Program-made: the position numbers and the translations under genes
Notes under the pieces: model-generated
Told to the model about the DNA's origin: nothing
The model's database searches: none
The model's input: only the letters and a program-made list of their open reading frames with translations
Shown: in pieces, positions 13,079-25,700 of the stretch
Numbering within the stretch: position 1 is the stretch's first letter
How the letters are laid out: every line of letters starts with the position of its first letter
NCBI GenBank assembly: GCA_013400155.1
Contig: VXBM01001004.1
Location: forward strand, 242,642-306,641
Direction of reading: 5' to 3'
Source: Helopsaltes ochotensis
Taxonomy: Eukaryota; Chordata; Aves; Passeriformes; Locustellidae
DNA: 64,000 bases

Positions 13079-13084
13079 TTTAAT
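13079..13084 (-). terminator. Likely polyadenylation signal of PACC1
   Basis: The minus strand reads ATTAAA here, followed about 20 bases downstream by ctgtgtgctttctttg, a GT-rich downstream element. This would give a PACC1 3' UTR of a little over 500 bases. The call rests on signals alone. Confidence 0.45.
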
Positions 13085-13590
13085 ATTAAAGTCATTGTAC
13101 TTTGATTTAAAGATGACATGTAATAGAATTCCAGTGTATTTTGTTGTTTTAAAACATGCTTTTTGGAGAAGAGGCCAGGATGTTTTCAGAGTACTTTACC
13201 TTCCACTAAGCACCATCAAGGCAGTGACTTTGCTACGGGAGCAGCTCACAGCTGATGCAGAAACTAAAGGGTCTGTTGGAGAAACATTCAAACACTGTCC
13301 ACTTTTTCACAATTTACTACAGTGATGACTTTCTGAACATTAGTGAGCTCCCTCCTTTCCCCCTGGCTCCCCCATGCACTGAGGTAAACTTGTTAAACTT
13401 GGACTAGAAAAGCGTGAGTTTGTTAGACCTGTCCTAGAGTTAGCTCCTTCTGCAGTTCCAAGGCTGTTCCTCCAGCCAGCGTCTCTCTGGACAAAAACAT
13501 ACCTGGTTTTCAGCTTTAACTGCTGATTGCAGTTTGTTCCAGTTATTTTCTATCCCTCCTGCTATGAACAGTTACAAGACAGTCTTAGTC

Positions 13591-13752
13591 TCAGCTTATG
13601 TGGTTCGTTACTTGACGAGTCCTCTTCAGATGCCTTCTTCGGATTTTGATCATCCACTTAACACTTAACTTAGCAAAGTCTGCTGCCTTAAACAGGGCCA
13701 GAAAGATACCACAAAGAAGAGCAATCATGTTCCAGGGATTTGCTGTGATGAT
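13591..13752 (-). CDS. PACC1: PACC1 coding exon 8 (TM2 and C-terminus)
   Basis: The exon follows tctttcag and encodes IITANPWNMIALLCGIFLAL, then FKAADFAKLSVKWMIKIRRR and a basic tail ending NHIS with a TGA stop at 13591-13593. Lys319 is the first Lys after TM2. Confidence 0.97.
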   Translation of the reverse strand: MITANPWNMIALLCGIFLALFKAADFAKLSVKWMIKIRRRHLKRTRQVTNHIS

Positions 13753-16700
13753 CTGAAAGAGATGACAAGTATTAGTCCCCTCATCTGATTCCACAGAGGT
13801 AGAAGTGAGAGGTGTGGGGATAGGACTGGGCTCTAAAGCCAAGGAAGTGCCTGGGTCCTGCTGGGACAGCAGGAGTGCAAAGGACCAAATCCTATCCCAC
13901 ACAGTCTGCATTCACACTCTGGTTTTGGGCAAAAAAACTCCCAACATTGTAGCTTTTACTGCTGCTGGACCTTGGTTGTTGGGTAAATACAGTACCACAT
14001 TTTATTCCAATAATGGATAAAAAATACACCAGGCTATTTTTATTATTCTTATTTCAGCCTAGGTTTCTTGTCAATTAATAATAATAATTAAAAAAAGGTA
14101 TTAAATCAGATTACCCAAGCAGACTTATTTAAGCAAAAAGGGGGACAGATGCTTTCCTTAGCTCTGGCTGCAAGCAGAATGCTGAGGGTCGCCAGCCCAA
14201 CAAAAATCATCAGATGGTCCTGGCCTCCACACTGGACATAAGGAAGAGCCTACACTGAAATTTCAGAAGTGTCCTCACTCTTCTCTGCATTTCTTCTTGG
14301 AGTGAGGTAACAGAGCGCATGCACACACAAACCACGAGCATGCACAGTGATTCAAGAAGGGACTAGCAGGTTACTCACATCCTGAACAGTCTGTATGAAA
14401 GGATCTTTCCATTCAAACACCACAAAGAACAGCTGGTCACTCCGTGGTTTAGTTCTCTGGTCAATGTAGTTAACCACACTGGTCTGAGGAGAGGGAAAAG
14501 TGCAGGTTACTTTCTTCAGGGGTACAATGAGTCTTTTGTGCAACAGAAAAGGCCTGTAAGAAGGTGAAAATACCAGACTATTTAGGGACTTCCACCACAG
14601 CCTTTCTCCACCTGGAACAATGGGCTGCCAAAATATGACAAGGGCATTTTCCTCCCTCTGTCTCATGTTCATATTATTTTCCTATTTCTCACCCAGTATC
14701 ACACTATGATATCATTTCTACATCACCTCTCAAGAGGGGACAATTAGTTTCCAAAATTCATTTGCTTGCAGTAATACAACATTTGGAAAGCTCTCATGAA
14801 TGAATGTTAAATTAGTTTTATTTGCCAAAGAACCACATAATGGTTTCAGGAAGAGTCCTTCTTTTTGAAAAATGGGTTGTAGAATAAACTAGAACATTCC
14901 AGCAAGTGCAGAATGAACATGGAAGGAAAAAAAGCCCGGGTGTTAACAAACCCATACATCCCATCCTGCCCATTAACTAGGTCACCACTTGAAACTAATG
15001 CTGCCCAGCAGAGAGCTGTAACACAATTCCAACAGGAAACTGGGTTAGGATACCAGACTATGTTACAGCCACATGAAGCCAGAGTCTCAAGAACCACAAC
15101 CAGGAAAATATTAAGACATCAGACCCCAGGAAAACACTTGTACTGTACCAGCTGCCCCCACCTAGGGGGCAACTACACAGGGTTTGTACACAGGCAGTAA
15201 CCAACACTTTGAACTGCCCTCTGCTCCTAGGAGACAGCACAAACTGCCCAAGAGCCACACAGTGACCTCAGGAAAGCACAGTGGTGGAAGGACTTCTCCT
15301 TTCTCCAAACCTCAAGGGGAGTATGCTGCTAGTCCTGTTTAATTCTGTACTGGAAGCAATGAATCCAGCAGCACTGGGACTTTGTATCAGGGTTGTGACA
15401 TGAAGATGAGACAGATGATGGAAGAACATGCCTTTTCCATGTTTTGTGAGCCCAGTTTTCCAGGCAGAGGATGGCTGAGTTGTAAGTCTCTAAGCAGACC
15501 ACTCTCTTCTTCACTCATCTCCTTACAAGCCTTCCCATTGTACGAGGGATGACCTGCCACAAAAGCCTCCAATCTACCATGGTGCAGTTTCTTTACAAAT
15601 ACCTCAGGGCTTCTCTCAGTCTTCTCCACAGTCCCAGCCCTGAACGGATTTTAGGCTGCAGACAAGTAGAAGCAGGAGCTAGAACACTGTTCATGGCCAT
15701 TCAGAGCATATGGAGCTTCCCCACCGCCTGGTTTCTGGTCAAACATCTTTGCTGCAGACTTGCCCCACACTTCTACAGTTCATTTCCTTACTGCAGGGTA
15801 CCAGCACCCCAACTACACTCACCCAAGAAAACCGCACACCAGGAAACAAACAGTACACAAGGCTGAAGGAAGGCAATGGGAAAGGAAGAAAACACAAATG
15901 AATGACTGCTGGGCTAGTTAGCAGAGTGAGTGACTGTCCTGTTTGACCTCGTATTTGTATTTATCTTTCTCGTATGCCAGCTCCCAGGTTTGGATTTGAA
16001 AGGCTAATGGACTTCCTGGTGCAATTTGAGCAGATGTTGTACTGTCACACAAAGCAAGTGCAATTTTTGTCTGAGTTGTTTCAATTTCTGCTGTATTATT
16101 AATAGGTATCTGATTCCTGGTTCCTAGGTTTTATTAAAAATAAACAAACCCACAAAACAAGCAGAAAACCCAAACCAGCAACAGTGTTCACTTACTCAGA
16201 TGATCAGTCCATAACTGCTGAACTAAATAGATGTTTATGGTCACATAAAGCTCTTTTTCTTCTGATTTTGAGACACGTCAGATTTGGGCACACAAAGGAG
16301 GACTTTAAAAAATCCTATACTTGGTAAGCACCAAATGGCAAATGATACAGAGCTGTAGGTTCTGAAGGACAGACAGCTGCTGTCAGTGCTTACATGGCAG
16401 CAGCAGACTGATGCATTCTTTCCTCTCCTCCAAATCAAGGCATTACTTTGGGACTTGCATGACTCTGGGATTTGCCTCGTGTCCTTCTCTAGTGGAGCAG
16501 GAGTGTACCCCCCTCACAGTCACAGAGCTGCTCTTCCCTTAAGACTGTTCCACGTAACACCTAACTGTGAGAACTAAAGATAGAGCTGAAGATTCCGCTT
16601 CATTTTGCTCCCCTCAGAATACTCCTCCCAAGAGTATCAAGGATCAAGAGAAAGTATAGTCTCTGAAAGAGACACCCTCTGAAAAGGACATCTCGTAAAA

Positions 16701-19700
16701 TTCTCATTTCTCACCACCAATGAGACACCTCCTTTCCAACAATGCTGGAGGCAAAACGAACTCAAACCACAATTATTTCCCTGTGCTTTCATATGAACAG
16801 GACAGGAATGAAAGTCAAGCTCATTTCCTCTCTAGAAAAGTTTACATCTTCCACCTGCATATTTTCTAGCTGTAAATGATGCAAAAAGTGAAGTTACTCC
16901 ATGTTTCTAAGGACACTCAACAGCTAAAAATTCCAAACCCAAACAAAAAGCAGAAATGAGAATGCTACAAAAGATACAAGGTTTACATTAACCTCTTCAT
17001 CCTAACATCACTGGCAACCTAAACAATACCTCTTTTTAACAGTAGCTGTTATTTAGACAATTCCCTTGTTACTTGTTCTCCATCTTGAACTGCAGGTAGC
17101 TGTGTTACTATTTCTGCGTCAGTCTCTTGGGACCCTTACCTCAGGCTACAGGTCTCATAACCCATTTGAGGCCTGGATTTCTGGCCTGTTAGGAGATGTT
17201 CTCCTGAGCTGTGCCACGAGGCCATACAAACAGCTGAGCACATCAAGACATTTACACTTCTACAGAATCCCTCCTTGCTGAGAAACAGTGTGAGCAACTA
17301 GAGCCAAAACTGCTCCATGCAAAGTGGCATCATGGATGCAATGATACAAAAACCAAACTCCCAAAACATTCAGGGCTTCTTTTTTTTTTTACCTCTTGTT
17401 TGAATTCAACAGTCTCACTACCATCTTCTTCTTTTGTTTTGACCAAGGACATCTTGACCCAAGTTCGGAAGCCTGCAGAAAACTTCCAGCTGGAGTATGA
17501 ACTTTCACAGTCCTTCATGAATTTTGCTTTTTCTGGACTAAAGGAAAAAGAGCACTACTTTATTGACCAAACCAAGCACTGCAGGCAGGACAAGGTCAGA
17601 CCTACAGGCACTTCAAACTATGTTCACGATTCCTTTCATTCTCCACCTTCTAAATTCAACGTATCTGAAACATTGCTCATGTAGTGATGTTTTCATTAAT
17701 GGTAGCATCCTTCACTGCAGAGGACTTACCTGGTGCCCTACAACCCTGGAGTTCTGCCTGCCTGGAGGGATTGTTCTGGCACACAGGGAGTTTAGTTCTG
17801 CTCATCTGTCACCTCTGGGGCAGAAAGGAGCAGAGCCAGGACCTCAGGAAACAATTCATCACCATATTAAGAAGCAAGAGACAGCAGGGAGAGCCTAGAG
17901 GAAGGATTGGGTGCTTCACCTCATTTCTGGTTGCCAAATAAACCACTTGCAATGCAGACATGCTTAAAATGCCTTGAAATTCACATTCAGGATATTCCTA
18001 TAATCTCAGAAACACTGTAGCTTTGGTGTAAGGCTCCCACCTGCAATAACACAGCTGTTTGCCCAATATGCAATCACACACATTTGCAGCCCCCAGAACA
18101 TCAGGATTACTTCATGTGTTTTGGTTGGGGTTTTGTTTTTTAATGCCGCGACTGTAAATCTCCCAGGCTTCCAACACCCCTCATGCTGCAAGTGGTAAAG
18201 AGGTAGCTTTAAGGCATATCTGGTCTCCATCTCTTCTCTACCAGCTGCACAGGACATAGTGAATTAACCATGCTATTTACTTGTGATTTTAGCCATTTTC
18301 ATGTCATCCCTGTGAAATAAGCCCAGCCCTGCAGCTGCTTTTCCAACAAGGTTTCATTTGAGAAGAAGGGGTAAACCACTGTGAGAAATCATGAATCATT
18401 AAAGGCTATTTTTACTAAGATAGATTTCAGGTTGCAGAGATATGCCAGGGTATGTTGGTCCTTAAAAGCAAGGAGAGGGTTTTGATCCAGACTAAATCCA
18501 TCTACCTAGGAGAAGGGAAAGAGTGTTCTTCGCTTTTAAGGCAGAGGGTGTGCATGACCGGGTTTTTTAAGAGATGATGGTGTTTTGGTGTTTCAGGAAA
18601 AAGATGCAAAGAACTAAAGAAGAAAAGCAGAGGTGAAGAAGCAAGCTCTTGTCCCAGACAAATCAGGAAGATTTTTCCAGCACTGACTGGACTTGCAGTT
18701 TTCCTGTCTTTTTTCCTTAGTTCTCAAACTCAGGGCTTCTTTTCTTTCTGCAAACCAAGGTGCCTTGTCTACGAGGACCAAAAGGACTGCATTGATATAA
18801 ATATCACATTGATGGCTACTCTGTACCACACCACCCGCTCAGGCTTAATAGATGACTAGACACATGTCCATGGGAGGGCAAAACCCAGCAAAGCCATTCT
18901 CTCAAGTCAGGGCTTCAGGCAACGGACTCAAACACAGAATTCCACTGTGCACATGCACAGAAAAGAGAAGGGTATCTGGAAAGAAAAACTAACTCACTTT
19001 GCTACCCATCAAGACAGATGCTGTTCCCAGGGTGTTCTAGGAAGTTAGGAATATCTTTATTTTGACGTGAGGTGCTTGTTTAGTGACCCCAACAGGATGG
19101 CACCTCTCTACCTCCCACAGGAAAGTCGTGGGCAGAGCCTAAGGACAAAGGCCACGGCCTGCCTGCTCCTCACCAGAGCAAACCAGCGGCACAGGAACAC
19201 CTAATCCAACAGCTGCTTCCCCCCTGGGGATGTGGGCAGAGCAGCAGCTGAGGGGACAGCACAGGGGAGCACCGGAGTGCTTTGACAACCAAGAGGAACA
19301 TACTTAATTAGGACTCTGCCAGCCAGTCATATGCCTGATGGCTGGCTAAATACAGCATCCTGGAAAAGCTTTCCAAGCCAACTTGGAAAAATGAGGCAGG
19401 AAGTTATGACACAGAGCTGAACGCTACAGCCACAACTTCCATGGTAGGCAGACAGCAGCAGTGTGCTTTGCCTTCGACAGTAATTGTAGGCTTGAAAAAG
19501 AAGGATTAATAATATCTTAGGAGAAGCTGTGGGGAAGTGATCTGGGAGTCATCCCCATAATCCAGACCGCTGCCACAGAGTGAGGGGAAGAAAAGGGGGG
19601 TGGACAGGAGGAGCACAGCAGAGAGGCACAAGCTTTGCACAAATTATAGCAGAGGGCAAATAACACAGCTTTAAAACCACACACAAGAAGACAGGAAAGG

Positions 19701-22700
19701 GATTTTAAGCTGAAAAACAGTTTTCCAGCCAGTTTCTTTTAATTCCCTCTTCACACCAAAGACAGACAACCCACACAGGCTACACCTCTTTTTTTGTTGC
19801 TGTTTGGGGTTTTTTTCCCTTTTTTCTTGTGGTTTGGGTTTTTTTGTTGGTTTTTTGTTGTTTTGTTTTTGTTTTTTTAATCTGTGGGAGTCACTAAGCC
19901 ATTTCTGGACTGGGCTGTAGTGCTGCAGTGGATCCTTCTAACACCAGTGTCTATGGACCACCCCACAAGAGCCAGAGAAGTTTAGGACATCCCACCAGAA
20001 GATTCCAATGCAAAAGCAAGAGCCAAACCCACTGAAGGTTCAAATCCAATCTGTGTTTATTGCTTTTGTGTTTCCCTAGAGCAGGAAACCCTGAAACAGC
20101 CTCAAACAAAGGTTGGTGTGGTACCAGAAGTCTCTACCCTTCTATGTTGTATTTCTCTGCATGCAGCAATCCAGATCAGAGACATGAACGTGGAGCTCTG
20201 TTTAAACCCTTAAATAACCTCTGATCTGTCCACACTGGTATCCATTGTTTCACAGGACCGTAAGTTACTTGACATGCTACACTAACAATAGTTTTGTCAG
20301 GAGTATACTCAGAGGATTTTCTTATAAACCCCATGTATTATCCTAATGACAGTTCAGGAGAGGAACTTGTATTTTTAGCCACACTTTTTGGGTAATTTGC
20401 AAGGGTTTCATTATTTCCCTCCCTCCAATTAATACGGTACAGACAGCAGCTGCCGCTACCTTAAAAAAAAAAAAAAAAGAAGAAGAAGCCAGCAGTATCT
20501 CTCTCGAGCTCAGAGGCCAACAACAGCACACAGTGCAACAGTGTTCTGTGAAGAACAAAACCAGTGAGCAGTGCCAGTTTCATGGAGTCTGATCCAATTT
20601 TAACAGAAGAGCTGCAGAGAATGAAGCCCTTGACAGAAACAACTGCACCCTGCTCAAGTCCTCAGCACTTACTACACCACAAAAAATCTCTTAAAGGTTC
20701 AAGTCTTTAGATGCCATTTTTTTGTTGCTTGTGGCACCTCTGATAACACTGTACATGAACTGCTGGGCACGGTTTTATTCTGGGCTCTCAGAACCAGTGA
20801 GACACTTTGTCAGGAAAAGTAGTTAACAGAGACCAGTAATTGAAGTTTTCAGAGGCTGTATGGAAGGACACACAGCAGTTTCTACAGATATCTTAATCCA
20901 GACTTCCCATCAGCTAAATTTAGCATCTGCTGATGAACAAGAAATAATTTCTATTTTCTCTTCTGCTGGAAGCTGGACAGAATGAGTGCTCTCCACATAC
21001 AGAGTGCAGTTCCACAGGCACTTTTCATAGCCAGGAGAAATGTAAAGCCAGTTCATGGCACGACAGCAAGCACAGTACTGAGCAAGACAAGCCACACCAT
21101 TTGTATCAACTTTTGGAGAATGCTGCAAAAAAGACACCGCTGGCCTCTTGCCCACAGCTTTTAGGTTACAGGTTCTTTTCCTGCATTCCATTTAGACATG
21201 CAGATCATTCACCACTGAGGCCTTCATCCCCCTGCCAATGTTACCAGGGGTGGTCTCAGGCAGTGCTTGTGTCTGACAGCACAGAAAGAGCTGAGCACCT
21301 TGCTGCAATTGGTCCCACTTCAAGCATTTCTAACCAAAGCACAAGCCATAAAACCAGAAAAAAACAACACAAGCAACAAGCAGCACCTTCTACACCACTA
21401 CTCTTAACTGGTATTTTCTCACCGTAAAATGTCAATGCTTAAAATACCCAGAACATTAGCATTTTATGAGGTGTTTCACTAAAGTTACAGAAAATAGTCA
21501 AATACTTGGGATATCTTCACTGGAGGAGAAATGCTTTGTAAAAGGCAGATCCAGCTAACTGGTCTCTGGCCACCTAGAGGAATTGTGTCTGAACACTTCC
21601 AGTCTTTGATCCATTTGAACAGCATCAGTATGACCATGTCCAAGCCTCTGAGAAGGCCTTGCTACAATAAAATCTGTTCTCTTCCCTCCCTCACCTAATT
21701 TTGTTCTGCATAGGTCCTCTATCCCCTGTCCCTTTTTCACTGAGCATCTATTACCACATTAAGGCTTTCTTTTAGGAGTCACTATGACTAGTATTTCTTG
21801 ACTAACCTTTAATCTGGATCTCAGAGAGAAGAACAGAACTTGAATTTAAATTAAAGCAAAAAATAAACTGTGAAGTATGAAATTTATTCTCAAAAGGTGG
21901 AAAAAAGAGCAGGTCTTTCAAGGAAGTTCAAGACAGGATTAATTCCATTCTTGTTAAAATTAGAAGGTTGATTAGATACTCCAATGATACCAATGTCAAA
22001 CCAATACAAAGCAATTTTGAAAACCCCATATATGAATATACACCATTTTGCAGAGTCTTAAATAAAGCCAGTAATACAAAGAAACAGAGTTAATCTTTCA
22101 ATGGAACACGATCTAGGAATCTGACCTTTACAGTTATTGCTTTAAAAACCCCCGAATGGCATAGAAATATTTGTGTTCTTGGTGCACTTCCTGACACACT
22201 ACCCAGGACAGCACACTTCCTGATCACCCACAGCAGCAGACAGCAGGAAGCCAGCACAAATTCCAAGCTTTTATAAAGTGCAGCAACAAATGGTTTAAGC
22301 ACAGCTGAAGAACAGTTTTTGTCACTGAAAATGCCCTCAATACATTTTTTAAAGGTCAGATTAGCAAACAAAGACGTGAAAGAGCATCAACATAGTCCAA
22401 ACATTTAAAAAAATCATAAAAGTCTGACTGATTTTTACTGAAAAAGCCCCTTCACAAGTACTGTAGCAGCAAGTTCAGTGCAGCCACAGGCTCATCCCCC
22501 CTTTACATACCTGCTGACAAACTCTTGGAAAGAAGAAAACAGCAGGTAGTCAATGGCACTAAAATCTTGGTCTGTTTCATTTAAATGGAACTGCAAAAAC
22601 ACCAGTTCCCTTTTCTTCACATCACGAGGGCCTTGAACAACCAAAGCATACTTCTGTAAGCAAACAGAGATGGTGAGAGGAGCAAAGGAATCCTCATTTC

Positions 22701-25700
22701 CTGTTCATTAATTTGCCATCTGGCGCTAATACTCTATAGAAATCTAATACACACAGAGAGTTTCTTGGCTGCTAGTAAGTACACATCTATTAAAATACCT
22801 AACAAGAATGCCACTTGAGTCCCTCCTTTTAGTTTAAAAAGGAGGTCTTTACATCAAGAGTCAGCGTTTAAATATTAATATTTAAGTATTAAATATGGTC
22901 ATTTACGGATTTTGGACATTTGTTTCTACAGAAGCAAGCTGCCCTGCACTAAGGGCAGTTTAAGGTAGACTATCACTCAGTGTACCCATCTTGCTGGCTC
23001 AAAGCATTTCAGTGTAAGGAAACACTTGATGTCCATTTGTCACCCATTCCAAGTGTGACAAACATGGCATGTAATTCCCAGCAGGAATTCATGTATGAAT
23101 TCCCAGCAAACATAAAAAAATAGATTAGCTATCCTCCTTTAATGGATACTGATACTGCTTTCAATAAAAGCTAGATTTACAATATCAAGGAAAATGCTTC
23201 CCAGTTCATTTAGGAGAAGAATGAAATGAGAGTTGCATTGTGAAAAATGACTTATTTTATCCCATTAAGGGTTTTGTGCTGCACACACCCGCAGGACAGC
23301 TGATCTCCCATAACACATACATACACTGACTGGGGTCTTTTACATTTCTGAAAACAAAATGACAGATGGCTTACAGAAAATTCAAACCAGAAGCAAGGAT
23401 TTTTTTTTACAGCATGTAGTACATACTTTCCAATAAGATTATGAGCAGAAAACCCACACTGAATAAGCTTTGTTCCATTGTATTGTTATTACCATCGTTT
23501 GATTAGTAAAAGGATCTGTGTAGTTGATCCTCTGAGTGGTGCATTCAATGTCTCCTGGCTGACCTGGATTTATCAGGGGTGGAATGTGATCGTAGTAATG
23601 ATGTTTGCAGCTAAGCAGCCGAGCCTTGCCTGGGTAAAAGGCAATACCTGTTTGGGGAGAAAATACATTGGAGAGCACTGGTTTCCCTCTGAGGACATAG
23701 ATTTTCATTCTGGAATTTAAACCCACAGGATACTGAATTATCCTTAAGATGCCACAAAACAATCAAATTAAACCATGCACTTCCACATTTTTCTGGAGCA
23801 GGACAAAAGCACCAACTGCATCAGGACAGAACCCCTATGATGCACTGAAAAAAATCAGGGCTCATACTCTGTTACAACAATTCAAGGTTCATAGAAGCTA
23901 CTAAGTTTCCCTAGTCTTCCCACAAGCCAGCAGCTAATCCATCAGTCTCTCTCAACCTCTGAAGAACCTGTAAAATATGTAAGGGGGCATCAAATGGGAC
24001 ATGTAGTGCTTTAGTTTTCAGATATTAGCATTTAACACATCAAGAGTTAATTGGAAGTAATGTACATACCATACACAACAGATCAAAGATCACTGGCTGA
24101 GCTAACAGAAGTGAAAAGACGCTCTTCAGAATACAGCATCTTCCGTTCACTGAATGTGACCTCATGATAAAAGTCAAAGCCAGCAAACATGCACTACCTG
24201 CTACCATCCCTTATTATTTACATCACTGGGTAGGGCAGGCAACTGCTCCACCTGGATGGAAACCCATATATGCCATAAACCTCCTGTTCCCATCCAACGC
24301 CACATTCAAACAACCTCAGCCACCTCAACTTTGGAAGGCTAGCAAAGTACAGGAGCCAAACCTCAAAATCCTTTTACACCACCTATGCCATATTTATTAT
24401 TGGAAACAAGCCTGCTGGAAGATAATCTAGTCCAACTTTAAAAGAAAAAGAGTATGAATTATTAGATATAATAACCCCCCAACTGAGATGACCTGCCCAC
24501 CAAAATGTGAGATGTCAAAGCACTCAGCATATATCAAATGCTTTATTCCTTTCTTCAGAGCTCCATGCTTACAACTTGCCAGCTCATCATTTTAATAGAG
24601 CAATAAAATAAAGGACTACATTGATTTAGGTTCTCTGATCTACAGGGATCTCCAACAATACTTTTGGATTTATATGTTTGCTGCTCTCCTTATTTAAAAT
24701 CTGCTTATTTTCTTCCTGTTTCTGTATGAAAAGCTCACATGGGGGGGTGGGGGGGAAAGGGGAACAGCTTGGATTTGCTTGCTCTTACAGTCAGATTCAT
24801 AAGGTTCAAACATAAGGCACTACTTCCAGAGCTGGGCCTAACTGGCCATAGAGAAGAACAACTAGAGTAATATGGCAACAACTCAAAACACCGTTCAGCC
24901 ACAACTACTGAAGTGGGTATTTGGAAAATGTGGTAACACTTCAAACAGAAGTGTTATTGTTAAACTGGAAACTCACTGATAACTGACTGAGCTGCATTTG
25001 CTACCATGGCTCTACTTATGAATGGCTACTGGACAATTAAAAAGAAAAATAACAACAAAACTCACTATTCAAAAATGCTCCTGTGGAGCAATTCCTCCTG
25101 AAAACTGCAACATTTTCTGCTGCCACGCCACATTTTTATGCCAACATTGTTCCCTGCAGTCACATCGCATTTTCATTGCCTACTGACGTCATACCACGTT
25201 GCAAACAAGGCAGGGTGGAAGTAGAAAGTGGCATTGTGGTTATTTTGTGGTTGGTTTGAGAAATTCATCTTCTTTACTGTGAATGGTATCTCATTGCCCA
25301 GTGCAGCACTGAGGTCCTGATACACATCCTGTGTGTTACTCTGTTTAAATGATACAGTTTGGGCAATATTTCCAAAAGGAATTGTCTTTCTCCCCTAAAA
25401 GAGGACTCATTCTAGAGCCTGAAAACACTTCTCATCTATGAAATGTTGCATAATTCTCCACAGTTTCGGCCATTCATGTTATTGGCACAAAAGCTCCCTA
25501 AAGTCTCCCATACAATGTTAACATTTCTGTGCAAAGCCAACACAACTGCAGATTAAAAAGTGAGGAAATGAAAGACTGGGTCCAGGTATTATATGCACTC
25601 TGGGCTCTGGAGAATGAACACCAAAAATGTAAAACAATCCAAGAAAAACACGAATGAGAACTTAACCCATTTTGCTTGTTACCGCTCTTACCAGGTGCAT

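Noticed and set aside
24164..24430. 88-codon plus-strand frame in PACC1 intron 3, with ctagtccaac near its end recalling CR1
   Set aside because: The similarity to CR1 is only about ten bases and the frame has no domain; too weak for a mobile-element call.
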